A DNA stretch of 64,000 nt from NCBI GenBank assembly GCA_016793805.1, contig JAEUIZ010000055.1, positions 1 through 64,000 on the forward strand, given 5' to 3'. Source of the DNA: Phycisphaerae bacterium (GTDB taxonomy: Bacteria > Planctomycetota > Phycisphaerae > Phycisphaerales > UBA1924). Shown here piece after piece: positions 51,204 through 60,584 of the stretch (within the stretch, counting starts at the first letter, position 1; every line of letters begins with the position of its first letter). Under the pieces are notes generated by a model. That model was not told the DNA's origin and did not search any database. It was given only the letters and a program-made list of their open reading frames with translations. The translations under genes and the position numbers were made by a program.

Positions 51204-52190
51204 GTGACGCAGTCGCAGATTACCGTTCAGGTGCCGGTCGGTTCTGACCGGATCGGGGTCGTTGGCTCCGCGGAGCGGAACCTCAAGATGATCCGGGAGG
51301 CGCTGGGCGTGAGTGTGACGGCGCGCGACTCGAACGTTCAGGTCAGCGGGGAGCGGGCGGCGGTCTCGGTGGCGCGAGGCGTGCTGGAGCGCCTGGGGCG
51401 GGCGGCGGAGCGGGAGCAGTTGCTGTCGCGGGAGCAGGTGTTGGACCTCATCACCGACGAGACGCAGCGGCAGCGGGGTCAAGGCTCGGCAAGTGGCAGC
51501 GGTGCGCCCGCGGGCCCGGTGCATTGGGACGGGGGACTGGACGTGTACGCGGCGGGGCGTGCGATCAAGCCCAAGACCCCGAATCAGGAGCAGTACCTCG
51601 AGGCGATTCGCACGCACGACCTGGTCTTCGGGATCGGCCCGGCAGGAACGGGCAAGACGTATCTGGCGGTCGCGGCGGCGGTGCACCTGTTGCGGCTGGA
51701 TCGGGTGAAGAAGGTGATCCTGGCGCGGCCGGCGGTCGAGGCGGGCGAGAAACTCGGGTACCTGCCCGGGGACCTGGAGGCCAAGGTCAACCCGTACCTC
51801 CGGCCGTTGTTTGACGCGCTCAACGACATGATGGACTACTCGACGATCCGGCGGTTCATGGACACGGACGTGGTGGAGGTGGTCCCGCTGGCGTTCATGC
51901 GTGGGCGGACGCTGAACCAGGCGGTGATCATCCTGGACGAGGCGCAGAACACGACGCGCGGGCAGATGCAGATGTTCCTGACGCGGATGGGGCATGGGTC
52001 GAAGATGATCGTGACCGGGGACGTGACGCAGATCGACCTGCCGGACCCGACGCAGAGCGGGCTGATCGACGCGGCGCGGCGGCTTTCGCGTGTGCCGGGG
52101 ATCGCGTTCTCGACGTTCACGCGGGCCGACGTGGTTCGGCATCCGCTGGTGCAGCGGATCGTGGACGCGTACGGCGTGGAAGATCGCTGA
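51204..52190 (+). CDS. phoH: PhoH-family ATPase (PhoH-like)
   Basis: 328 residues, GTG at 51204. An N-terminal KH-like segment (about 5-70) is followed by the PhoH P-loop GPAGTGKTYLA, the RPAVEAGEKLGYLPGD and LDEAQNTT (Walker B) motifs and the TGDVTQIDLP segment. PhoH proteins are RNA-linked ATPases usually found upstream of a 7TM-HD gene and ybeY. The 7TM-HD gene starts on the final base of this gene's stop codon region (52190), so they are coupled, but ybeY is not next. A weak TTCATA/TATCAT pair lies at 51069-51098. Confidence 0.93.
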   Translation: MTQSQITVQVPVGSDRIGVVGSAERNLKMIREALGVSVTARDSNVQVSGERAAVSVARGVLERLGRAAEREQLLSREQVLDLITDETQRQRGQGSASGSGAPAGPVHWDGGLDVYAAGRAIKPKTPNQEQYLEAIRTHDLVFGIGPAGTGKTYLAVAAAVHLLRLDRVKKVILARPAVEAGEKLGYLPGDLEAKVNPYLRPLFDALNDMMDYSTIRRFMDTDVVEVVPLAFMRGRTLNQAVIILDEAQNTTRGQMQMFLTRMGHGSKMIVTGDVTQIDLPDPTQSGLIDAARRLSRVPGIAFSTFTRADVVRHPLVQRIVDAYGVEDR

Positions 52191-54496
52191 TGCCCAAGGA
52201 TGGAGCCAGGACCGGGTTCGGGGGCGTGCGGAGCCGGCGCGAGATGTTCCGCCGACCTCCGCGGAGCCTCCAGAGCGTGGCGGACTACTTCTTCCGCTCG
52301 CCGACGGTGGGCTGGGCGCTGGTGATCGGGACGGCGTTCGTGCTGTGCGGGACGCTGCTGTCGATTTGGTCGAGGCAGCACGCGCTGGTGGGTGTGGACC
52401 GGGTGATGAACTTCACGGCGGTGGTGCGGCGGCCCTTCAGCCTGGAGGACTCGATCCGCACGGAGCAGGCGCGCGAGTTGGCGCGGGCGCAGACGCCACG
52501 GGTGTACGCGGCGATCCCCGGCAAGATCGAGGCGCTGCGGGCATCGATCGAGGGGCTGCCGAAAACGCTGGCGGGGGCGACGACGGCGGAGGAGGTGCTG
52601 CCGGAGGTCAAGAGCCAGTTCCCGCTCACGGACGAGGCGGTGCGGTCGATCCGTGCCGAGTCGACGGGCGACGGGGCGAGCGCGGCATGGATGGAGCGGG
52701 CGGCGTTGCTTGCGGCGATTCTGTCGCGGCAGCCGCTGATCGACGATCAGACGATGCAGCGCGAGTTGCAGGAGAGCCTGGCGCGGGACGTGGAACTGCG
52801 CGTGGGCGATGGGCCGCCGGTGCGAGTGTTCAAGGAGGGCTCGCTCGTCAACATCAAGGACGAGGGGCAGTTGGCGCAGGCGGCGCTGCGGATGGCGCGC
52901 GAGGCCGGGTTCGTCGAGCCGGCGCTGTCGGTGGTGGCGGGCCGGATCCGCCACAGCCCGGAGCCGACGTTCCAACTCGACGAGGCGGCGACGACGAGGT
53001 CGCGGAACGCGCGGGCGGAGTCGATCGGCCCGGTCCGGACGGAGATCCCCGCGGGCCAGGTGATCTTCAAGCGTGGGGACACGCTCACGCCGCAGGCGCT
53101 GGAGTTGTACCGCCGCGAGCTCGCCGTGTTTCAGTCGGAGTCGGAGGCGTGGAAGATGTGGCTCCGGCGTGCGAGCCTGCTGGGCGGGGTGACGGCGATC
53201 GCGCTGGCGGTGGCGGGATACCTCGGGCTGTTCTGCCCGCGGGTGCGATCGAGCCCGGGCCGGATGGCGGGGATCGCGCTCATGATGGCGGGGAGCCTGG
53301 CGCTCTCGTGCATCGGGACGGTGGCGAACCCGGCGCTGCTGACGCTGACGGCGGTGGCGCCGACGGTGCTCGTGTCGGTGATCCTGGTGATCGCGTACGA
53401 CCAGCGCGTGGCGCTGGCGCTGGGGACGCTGCAAGGCGTGCTCGTGTGCATCGCCCTGGACCAGCCGATCGGGGTCTATGCGCTGATGATGACGGGGATC
53501 AGTTTCGCGGTCTACCAGTTGCGCGAGATCCGCGACCGCCGCGGGATCATCCGCACGGGCCTCTACGCGGCGGCGGCGTTGTCGGTCGGGACGGTGCTCG
53601 TGGCGCTCATCGACCGGCCGATCAGCGACGCGTCGCTGCGGCAGACGTTCCTGGACGCGGCGTTGGCGGGGTGCGGGGGATTGGGGATCGGGGTGCTGAC
53701 GCTGTCGCTGCTACCGACGCTGGAGCGGGCGTTCGGCATCACGACGGGGATGACGCTGGTGGAACTGCGCGACCCGAAGCAGCCGCTGCTCCGGCAGTTG
53801 CAGCAGAAGGCGCCGGGGACGTACAACCACTCGCTGAACGTGGCGGCGATCGCGGAAGCGGCGGCGGACGCGATCAAGGCCGACGCGCTGCTGACGTATG
53901 TGGGCGCGCTCTACCACGACATCGGGAAGATGAACAAGCCGGACTACTTCGTCGAGAACCAGACGGGCGGGCCGTCCAAGCACGACAAACTGAGCCCCGC
54001 GATGAGCCTGCTGGTGATCGTCGGGCATGTGAAGGACGGGCTGGCGATGGCGGAGGAGTACAACCTGCCGCGGTCGATCCGGCACTTTATCGAGGCGCAC
54101 CACGGGACGACGCTCGTGGAGTTCTTCTACAACCGAGCCCGTAGGCAGGCGGAGTCGGCCCGCGCCGAGGAGGCCGAGCCGCCGGACGAACTCGAGTTCC
54201 GCTACCCGGGCCCCAAGCCGCGGACGAAGGAGTGCGCGATCCTGATGCTGGCGGACGCGATCGAAAGCGCCACGCGGACGATGGCCGAGCCGACGCCCAA
54301 CCGGATCGACACGCTGGTGCGGGCGCTGGCGTCGAAGCGGCTGATGGACGGGCAGTTCGACGACTGCGAGATGACGCTCCGCGAGTTGCAGACGATCACC
54401 GAATCGATCAGCAAGTCGGTGAGCAGCATCTACCACGGGCGGGTGCTCTACCCCAGCACCGCCGAACTGGTGTCGCCGGAGGAGCGGCGGGCATAA
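52190..54496 (+). CDS. 7TM-HD-type cyclic-di-AMP phosphodiesterase (PgpH family)
   Basis: 768 residues. One N-terminal membrane segment (about 43-63), an extracellular 7TMR-HDED-like domain (about 80-320), seven membrane helices (about 330-510), and a C-terminal HD domain with TYNHSLNV, ALYHDIGKMNKPDYF and a distal HIV-like VIVGHVKDG. Such proteins hydrolyse c-di-AMP and are paired with PhoH. Overlaps the convergent PEP-CTERM gene by 49 bases at its 3' end. Confidence 0.92.
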   Translation: MPKDGARTGFGGVRSRREMFRRPPRSLQSVADYFFRSPTVGWALVIGTAFVLCGTLLSIWSRQHALVGVDRVMNFTAVVRRPFSLEDSIRTEQARELARAQTPRVYAAIPGKIEALRASIEGLPKTLAGATTAEEVLPEVKSQFPLTDEAVRSIRAESTGDGASAAWMERAALLAAILSRQPLIDDQTMQRELQESLARDVELRVGDGPPVRVFKEGSLVNIKDEGQLAQAALRMAREAGFVEPALSVVAGRIRHSPEPTFQLDEAATTRSRNARAESIGPVRTEIPAGQVIFKRGDTLTPQALELYRRELAVFQSESEAWKMWLRRASLLGGVTAIALAVAGYLGLFCPRVRSSPGRMAGIALMMAGSLALSCIGTVANPALLTLTAVAPTVLVSVILVIAYDQRVALALGTLQGVLVCIALDQPIGVYALMMTGISFAVYQLREIRDRRGIIRTGLYAAAALSVGTVLVALIDRPISDASLRQTFLDAALAGCGGLGIGVLTLSLLPTLERAFGITTGMTLVELRDPKQPLLRQLQQKAPGTYNHSLNVAAIAEAAADAIKADALLTYVGALYHDIGKMNKPDYFVENQTGGPSKHDKLSPAMSLLVIVGHVKDGLAMAEEYNLPRSIRHFIEAHHGTTLVEFFYNRARRQAESARAEEAEPPDELEFRYPGPKPRTKECAILMLADAIESATRTMAEPTPNRIDTLVRALASKRLMDGQFDDCEMTLRELQTITESISKSVSSIYHGRVLYPSTAELVSPEERRA

Positions 54497-55563
54497 GGAC
54501 GCCGGCGACGCACCGCCAGGATCGCCCCCGAGAGCAGCAGCGATGCCGCGCCCGGCGCGGGGACGCCGACCCACATGAAGGCGTGCTTGCTCGCGGTCAG
54601 GTTGTCGTCGCCCCAACCGACGATGTACACCACCCCCGGCCCCTCCCACACCGCGAGCGCCTCCGACAATCCGTAGTTCGGCGGCAGGAGCGCGTGCAGG
54701 TTCACGATGTTGCTCGGGGAGCCCAGCCACGCGCACGCCGACTGCCCGATCGCCCCCGGCAACCCCGCGCGCCCGACGTGGATCGACCCCGTCGTCGCTC
54801 GCATGAGCGAGTACGACGCGCCCGGCGGGTTCCAGTCCTCGAAACTCGCCGCCGTCCCGTGCCAGACGCCCGCGCGCTGCCCGTTGATCGTGAAGGCCCC
54901 GCCGACCTGGATGCCCGGCGCCATCCCGAAGATCTCGCTGGTCGAGTACGGCCCGCCGGGGTGGAGGTCGCGGGCCGAGGCCGCCGTCGCGTCCCACATG
55001 AAGGCGTGGCGCTGCGGCGTATCGACCCAGCCCCCTTGGAACGTGCCATCGGTGGCCGTGGCTTGCGATCGGGTGGTGAGCGGCGGATGGAGATTGACGA
55101 ACGACTCGGCGGTGCCGCGCCAAAGGGAGGCTCGTTCGTCCGGCGAGCCCGGCAGGACGGTCAGACCGACCTGCATGTCCCCGCGAACGCCAAGAGCCAC
55201 GGACGACAGGGCCGTCGCAGGCCCCAGGTTGATTCGGCTCTCGGGCGTCCCTCGCCACAACGCCGCACGCCCGCCGGCGTCTCCCACCTGCACCTCCTCA
55301 TGTATGCCGTAGACGGAGCCGTGAAGAGGTGCTCCACTGGTAAGCGGGCTCCATGACGATGATGAGCCCTGCCAAATCGATGGAAAGAGACTCGTCCCAG
55401 CGAGGACATCGCCCCCTTGGCGTCCAGCCCAGACCGCCCTTGCGATCGATTTGCTGCCCCACTCCGGGTGTAGCGGCACGACCGACCATTGCCATTGCGC
55501 ATGGGCTCTGCCGACAAAGGCCCCAATGCAACTCAACAGAATCCGTCCGGTAAGTCTTGACAT
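54448..55563 (-). CDS. PEP-CTERM-type exported protein with ALW-repeat body
   Basis: 371 residues from the ATG at 55563. Signal peptide LTGRILLSCIGAFVGRAHA. The body has about seven degenerate repeats with the pattern ALWRGTxxSxxNLxP. The C-terminus carries a PEP-CTERM-like sorting signal: VPAPG motif, a hydrophobic stretch AASLLLSGAILAV and RRRR, followed by 15 extra residues. This is the anchor recognised by the EpsH/XrtA exosortase pathway, not a dockerin-like tail. Its start codon lies inside the -35 box of the opposite promoter (55557-55562). Confidence 0.78.
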   Translation of the reverse strand: MSRLTGRILLSCIGAFVGRAHAQWQWSVVPLHPEWGSKSIARAVWAGRQGGDVLAGTSLFPSIWQGSSSSWSPLTSGAPLHGSVYGIHEEVQVGDAGGRAALWRGTPESRINLGPATALSSVALGVRGDMQVGLTVLPGSPDERASLWRGTAESFVNLHPPLTTRSQATATDGTFQGGWVDTPQRHAFMWDATAASARDLHPGGPYSTSEIFGMAPGIQVGGAFTINGQRAGVWHGTAASFEDWNPPGASYSLMRATTGSIHVGRAGLPGAIGQSACAWLGSPSNIVNLHALLPPNYGLSEALAVWEGPGVVYIVGWGDDNLTASKHAFMWVGVPAPGAASLLLSGAILAVRRRRPYARRSSGDTSSAVLG

Positions 55564-55584
55564 AGACCAAATATGCACTATGTT
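55557..55584 (+). promoter_or_regulatory. Strong sigma-70-type promoter of the sialidase-like gene
   Basis: TTGACA (55557-55562), a 16-base spacer and TATGTT (55579-55584) lie before AAGGAG and the ATG at 55610. The last two bases of TTGACA form part of the complementary start codon (55561-55563) of the divergent gene. Confidence 0.72.
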
Positions 55585-55609
55585 GGACAAAAAGCAAGGA
55601 GAATCGAAG

Positions 55610-57229
55610 ATGATTCGCACGCTCCTGATCGTATCGGTGCTGGTCGTGGTCGCATCCGCGGCATCGGCACAGACGGTGCTCCCCCCGGTCATGGCCCATC
55701 CGCCCAACCCCGCCGGCACCGGCTACGCAGAGACGGCGATCGTGCTCTCGGGCAATGACGTTGTCGTGGCCTACAACGACGTCGCGCCGTTCATCATGCG
55801 CTACTCGGTCAGTTTGGATGGCGGCGCCACATTCCCTTCACCGTACAACGCCGCGCACTACGTCGGGCAAGACTGCGTCCTTGGGCCTCTTCCAAAGGGC
55901 GTCGATCCGATGGGCGCTCGGGCTGCGAATGGCGACATCGTCATCGGCGGGCAGATGGCGCTCGCGGTCTTGCCTGCCAAGGCGGCGTTCTCGATCTCCC
56001 GCAAGGGACTCGGCTTGAGTTTGTTCGGCACCCCGACGCCGCTGACTTGCGTCGACTCAACCGCGCAACCCGACAAGGACCTCATGGCGATCGGACCATC
56101 TCGCGACGGTACGCGCGAGAAGGTGTATGTGTCGTACACGCTCTCGGCTGACAATGCGCCTTGCCCGGCCTATGGCGTTCGAGTCGTCCAGAGCGATCTG
56201 GCGACGCCGAGCCTGTCTACCGACCTTCCGCTCTCACCCGATGCGACCTGTTCCGGCGCACGCGCTGGGCTCGGTGCGGTGCCGGTGGTGCTGCCGGCGA
56301 ACTACCCAAGTCCGCAGCTCAGGGGGCGAGTCGCCGTGGCGTTCATGCCCCTTCCAACACAAGCAAACCTACCGCCGGAAATGTGGTGGTCCGACACTGA
56401 GGGAGGGGCGCTCCCCGGCAGTCCCGCGTGGCAGCAGACCACGTTTCCAGTGCTGGTGCAGACTCCTGGAGCATCACCCGAGCCAGTCTTGCCATATTCC
56501 GACTCTGATGTCTCCGGGCTATTCAAGCCCAGGAGTTTCCCGGCGCTCGCGTTCCACCGCCCCGACCCGAGCATCGTCTACCTGATCTTCCCGGCCACGA
56601 CACCCAGCGCGGGCGCGGGCAACGTCGATCTCATCATAATGCGGAGCAACGACGGCGGCGTGTCCTTTCTCTCCCAGAACGCGCTCCACGTTACCGACTC
56701 CATGCTCGGCCTTCCCGCGGGGATCGACCAGATTCTGCCTTGGATCGGCGTCGACGAGCTCGGCGGCGTGAACTTCATCTTTACGACAGTGCGTGAGAAC
56801 CCGCTGGACCCGAGCACCATCCTGCTCCGCAACTACTACGCCCGCTTCGCAACCTTCAACGCCACGAGCCCCTCCGCGCCGTTCGTGCACGCGACATCAG
56901 CGGAGTTTGAGCCGATTGCAGACGCTGGTCATCCCGGCGAGGAGTACGTCCGTGACTACCACATGCTCGACGTGCAGGGGTGCAAGGTCGTTATCGCGCA
57001 GATGGCCGTGACGCCGGGCTCTGGCGGGGCGGACATCTATGTCACGCGCGTCTTCGCCTGCGCTGCCGACGCGGACCAAGACGGAGCACTCACCGCGAAC
57101 GATCCGCCCGCGTTCGCCGCGTTGTACGTCGCCTGCGATCCGCGAGCCGACCTGACTCGCAACGGCTCGGTTGATGCCGCGGACGTCCAAGCGTTCATGG
57201 AGGCATTCGTGTGCCAGTGCAATCCGTGA
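55610..57229 (+). CDS. Exported BNR/sialidase-like repeat protein with dockerin-like tail
   Basis: 539 residues from the ATG at 55610 with AAGGAG. Signal peptide MIRTLLIVSVLVVVASAASA. The body shows the BNR/Asp-box pattern of extracellular propellers (SVSLDGGATFPSPYN, MRSNDGGVSFLSQN). The C-terminus has a calcium-loop pair DADQDGALTANDPPAF and DLTRNGSVDAADVQAF with flanking cysteines, the classical dockerin-type layout. Whether it is an active sialidase is not clear; no Arg triad was located. Third-position G/C is lower than elsewhere in the window. Confidence 0.8.
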   Translation: MIRTLLIVSVLVVVASAASAQTVLPPVMAHPPNPAGTGYAETAIVLSGNDVVVAYNDVAPFIMRYSVSLDGGATFPSPYNAAHYVGQDCVLGPLPKGVDPMGARAANGDIVIGGQMALAVLPAKAAFSISRKGLGLSLFGTPTPLTCVDSTAQPDKDLMAIGPSRDGTREKVYVSYTLSADNAPCPAYGVRVVQSDLATPSLSTDLPLSPDATCSGARAGLGAVPVVLPANYPSPQLRGRVAVAFMPLPTQANLPPEMWWSDTEGGALPGSPAWQQTTFPVLVQTPGASPEPVLPYSDSDVSGLFKPRSFPALAFHRPDPSIVYLIFPATTPSAGAGNVDLIIMRSNDGGVSFLSQNALHVTDSMLGLPAGIDQILPWIGVDELGGVNFIFTTVRENPLDPSTILLRNYYARFATFNATSPSAPFVHATSAEFEPIADAGHPGEEYVRDYHMLDVQGCKVVIAQMAVTPGSGGADIYVTRVFACAADADQDGALTANDPPAFAALYVACDPRADLTRNGSVDAADVQAFMEAFVCQCNP

Positions 57230-57251
57230 GCCGCGGGCCGTACACTCCGGC

Positions 57252-58991
57252 ATGCCGACGACATCGACGTACGTCCCCACGCGATTGGACGCGACCCGCT
57301 GGGAAGAGATCGAGCCGCTGCTCACGGGCCTGCGGGAGCGGGCCGTGCGCACGCCCGAGGACCTTCAGCGGTGGCTGGAGGATCGTTCCGATGTGGAGGC
57401 GGCGTGCGCCGAGGCCGAGAGCGACCTGTACATCTCGATGACCTGCCACACCGACGACGCGGAGGCGGCGGGGGCGTTCACGCGGTACATCGAGACGATC
57501 CCGCCGAAACTCAAGCCCGCGATCTTCGAACTTGACAAGCGGCAGGTCGAACTGTTCAAGCAGTTCAAGCCCGATCCGCGGCGGTACGAGGTGATCGACC
57601 GCGACACGCGGGCCGAGGTGGACCTCTTCCGCCCCGAGAACGTCCCGATCCAGACGGAACTGGAGAAACTGTCGCAGGAGTACCAGACGATCAGCGGGGC
57701 GATGACGGTGGCGTTCGAGGGCCGGGAGCAGACGCTCCCGATGATGGCGAAGTACCAGGAATCGACGGATCGCGCGGTGCGCGAGGGGGCGTGGCGCGCG
57801 GTGGCGGAGCGGCGGCTGCGCGACGCCGACGCGATCGAGGCGATCTTTGACAGGATGATCGCTCTCCGCGACACGATGGCGAGGCAGGCGGGGCTGGCGT
57901 CGTTCGTGCAGTACGCGTTCAAGAGCCGTCGGCGGTTCGACTACACGCCGGAGCAGTGCCGGGTGTTCCACGACGCGGTGGCGCGGGTCGTGGTGCCGTT
58001 CGTGAAGCGGCAGCAGGCGCGTCGGCGGGCGCTGCTGGGCGCGACCGAGTTGCGGCCGTGGGATCTGGCGGTGGACCCCAAGGGCCGCCCGCCGCTCAAG
58101 CCGTTCAACGGTGGCGTGGAGTTGATGGCCAAGTCCGTGCGCACGTTCGAGCGCCTGGACCCGCGTTTGGCGCGGATGCTGGCGACGCTGGGGGATGGGT
58201 CGAACACCAACGGGTCGGCCAACGGCGCGTGCCTGGACCTGGACAGCCGCAAGGGCAAGGCCCCGGGCGGGTATCAGGCGATGCGCGATCGGACTCGGCG
58301 GCCGTTCATCTTCATGAACGCGGCGGGGCTGCACCGGGACGTGGAGACGATGGTGCACGAGGCGGGGCACGCGTTCCACTCGCTGCTGTGCGTGGACGAG
58401 CCGCTGATGCACTATCGGCATGCGCCGCTGGAGTTCTGCGAGGTGGCGAGCATGAGCATGGAACTGCTCACGATGCCGCACTGGAGCGCCGCGGACGGGT
58501 TCTATCCCTCGCGCGCGGACGCGGACCGGGCGCGTCGGAAACAGGTGGAGGGCTCGGTGTCGTTGCTGCCTTGGATCGCGACGATCGATGCGTTCCAGCA
58601 CTGGCTCTACACGCATCCGTCGCACACGCGCGAGGAACGGGCGCAGGCCTGGCTGGCGATCGACGATCGCTTCGGCCCGGACGTGTCGTGGGACGGGCTC
58701 GAGGCGACACGCCGGACGCTCTGGCATCGGCAGAGCCACCTCTTTGGGGCGCCGTTCTACTACATCGAGTACGGGATCGCGCAACTCGGGGCGCTGCAGT
58801 TGTGGCTGCGGTCGCTGGAGGAGGGGCCGCGGGCCGCGATCGAGTCGTACCTGGCGGCGCTGCGGCTGGGCGGGTCGCGCCCGCTCCCGGAACTCTTCGC
58901 GGCGGCGGGGATCCGCTTCGACTTCGGCGCCGACATCGTCGCGCGGCTGGTGGAGCGCGTGGAGCGGGAGTTGGAGCGATTGCCGGAGTAG
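57252..58991 (+). CDS. M3 family oligoendopeptidase-like zinc peptidase
   Basis: 579 residues, ATG at 57252. The zinc motif HEAGH (369-373) with downstream Glu (SMSMELL segment) identifies an M3B oligoendopeptidase F-like peptidase. RDVETMVHEAGHAFHSL is typical; LMHYRHAPLEFCEVAS follows. The N-terminal half is helical with no signal peptide, so it is cytoplasmic and probably clears short peptides. A TACACT box ends 5 bases before the ATG; the mRNA may be leaderless. Confidence 0.93.
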   Translation: MPTTSTYVPTRLDATRWEEIEPLLTGLRERAVRTPEDLQRWLEDRSDVEAACAEAESDLYISMTCHTDDAEAAGAFTRYIETIPPKLKPAIFELDKRQVELFKQFKPDPRRYEVIDRDTRAEVDLFRPENVPIQTELEKLSQEYQTISGAMTVAFEGREQTLPMMAKYQESTDRAVREGAWRAVAERRLRDADAIEAIFDRMIALRDTMARQAGLASFVQYAFKSRRRFDYTPEQCRVFHDAVARVVVPFVKRQQARRRALLGATELRPWDLAVDPKGRPPLKPFNGGVELMAKSVRTFERLDPRLARMLATLGDGSNTNGSANGACLDLDSRKGKAPGGYQAMRDRTRRPFIFMNAAGLHRDVETMVHEAGHAFHSLLCVDEPLMHYRHAPLEFCEVASMSMELLTMPHWSAADGFYPSRADADRARRKQVEGSVSLLPWIATIDAFQHWLYTHPSHTREERAQAWLAIDDRFGPDVSWDGLEATRRTLWHRQSHLFGAPFYYIEYGIAQLGALQLWLRSLEEGPRAAIESYLAALRLGGSRPLPELFAAAGIRFDFGADIVARLVERVERELERLPE

Positions 58992-59012
58992 GGCGCGGCC
59001 GGGGCGCCGCCG

Positions 59013-60428
59013 CTACTTCGGCGGTGCGCTCGCCGGCGCGAGGGCCGCTTTGATCTTGCTCAACAGGTCGTCGACCGTCTCGTTCTTGATCGAGTCAAGG
59101 GTTAGCCCCCGGATCGCGCTGTCAACTTCAGTGGCACTCGAAGACGGCGCAACCTGGCGGATGGCTTCGTGCAGGGTCCGCACAAACGTCTCTCGCTGCT
59201 GGGCGGTGTAGATCTGGTCCTTCGCCTGGGAGTCCAAGTCCCTCTTGAGCCGCTCGAGCATCGGGCGCAGGAGCGAGTCGATCCCTGTGAGGGGCACTTT
59301 GCTCTTGATGTTCCGGAGGTCGGACAGGTCGCTCTGGAACTCGGCGATGCGCTCGACGCGCGCGAGCGCGGCGGCCACGTCGCTCGCGCGGGTGCCGGTC
59401 GTCCGCTGAGAGTCCGCGAGAATGCTCCCCTGGAGCGCGGTAAGCGTGTACAACTCGTTCTGACTGTCGTTATACCTGGCGTCCTCGCCGGTCCGGATGT
59501 TGAGCACGACATAGGTGTGGTTGCGATAGTCGGCGAGCGTGTCGCCGCTCCCTTTCAAGCGGAGCCGCTTCGTCGAGCGATCAAGCCGCAGGTCATCCCA
59601 GGGGATCGGACCGAGGCCCGGGCCGTTGCTGACGAGGCCGGACCGGATGTGGTCCCGCTTCACGGCGACGAGGTCGCCGGCGCGCAGGTAGGAGTGGCTG
59701 CGACTGTCGGCAACCTGAAAGGGGTGCAGCACGACGTGGTAACTGAGTTCGGTGTCGTTCTGAGGACCCTGGAGCAGCGCGGTGCCGAGAGACTCGAGGA
59801 CGCCGAGCGCGGGCGAGGCGGGCGGATACGCCCTCGCGCCCAGGCCCGCGAGCGTCTTCAGGAGTTCGCGGCTTCGCGACGCCTCGTCTTCGTCCAGTTC
59901 GATGACGTGGATCTCGATGAGCAGCGGAGCACCCTTCCAGGTGACTGGGCCATAGACCGGCAGCCCGCCGCCGATGCTGAGGTACTGGCCGGGTTCGGTC
60001 CCGGACTTGCTGCCGGAGACTCGCTCCCGCGGGCGGACGTCCTCGTTGTAGTAAACGACTCGCCCCGTGGCGGCGGCGGTTGGAGCGAAGGAGATCCCGT
60101 TGCCGTCCAACTCCTTCACGTTGACGACGATGGCAATCTCGCCGCGCGGCTCGGCGTCGCCGCGCAGCAATGGCCGGGCCAACTCCTGGAACGAGGCGAT
60201 GAACGCCGTTTCGAGCGTGATGGTGATCGACCCGTCCTTGAGAATCTCGCTCCCCTTGGTCGGCTCGTCGATGAACTTGCTCGCGGACGCGAGTGACTCG
60301 GGGCATGCCGTCGGACACGGCGTCCGACCCTGCGACAACACCCGGTGGTCCACGGACCCTTCGTTCTTGGACGCGCATCCGCTCGCGAGGATCACGCCCG
60401 CACACGTCGCCGCGATGAGAGATCGCAT
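59013..60428 (-). CDS. Large lipoprotein of unknown function
   Basis: 471 residues, ATG at 60428 with AAGGAGG. Signal peptide MRSLIAATCAGVILA with lipobox ASGC. The mature protein has a helical-and-strand mixed body (GDLVAVKRDHIRSGLV, NHTYVVLNIRTGEDARYN) and a C-terminal helical region ending ALAPASAPPK. I recognise no family. The gene is downstream of another exported gene (60585..61454), 156 bases apart on the same strand. Confidence 0.75.
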   Translation of the reverse strand: MRSLIAATCAGVILASGCASKNEGSVDHRVLSQGRTPCPTACPESLASASKFIDEPTKGSEILKDGSITITLETAFIASFQELARPLLRGDAEPRGEIAIVVNVKELDGNGISFAPTAAATGRVVYYNEDVRPRERVSGSKSGTEPGQYLSIGGGLPVYGPVTWKGAPLLIEIHVIELDEDEASRSRELLKTLAGLGARAYPPASPALGVLESLGTALLQGPQNDTELSYHVVLHPFQVADSRSHSYLRAGDLVAVKRDHIRSGLVSNGPGLGPIPWDDLRLDRSTKRLRLKGSGDTLADYRNHTYVVLNIRTGEDARYNDSQNELYTLTALQGSILADSQRTTGTRASDVAAALARVERIAEFQSDLSDLRNIKSKVPLTGIDSLLRPMLERLKRDLDSQAKDQIYTAQQRETFVRTLHEAIRQVAPSSSATEVDSAIRGLTLDSIKNETVDDLLSKIKAALAPASAPPK

Positions 60429-60584
60429 GGTTCCTCCTTGCCTATCTGGCCGTCGAGTCGACGGAGCGTGCGGATCGGGCAAAGAGGCCGGAGTTTCTAC
60501 TCGACATTCACAAGGGGGGATCTGGAGGCCGCCCAACGGCTTGTGGAACCGGGACTTGCGCGAGGTCGATGCCTCGCCGCGCGG

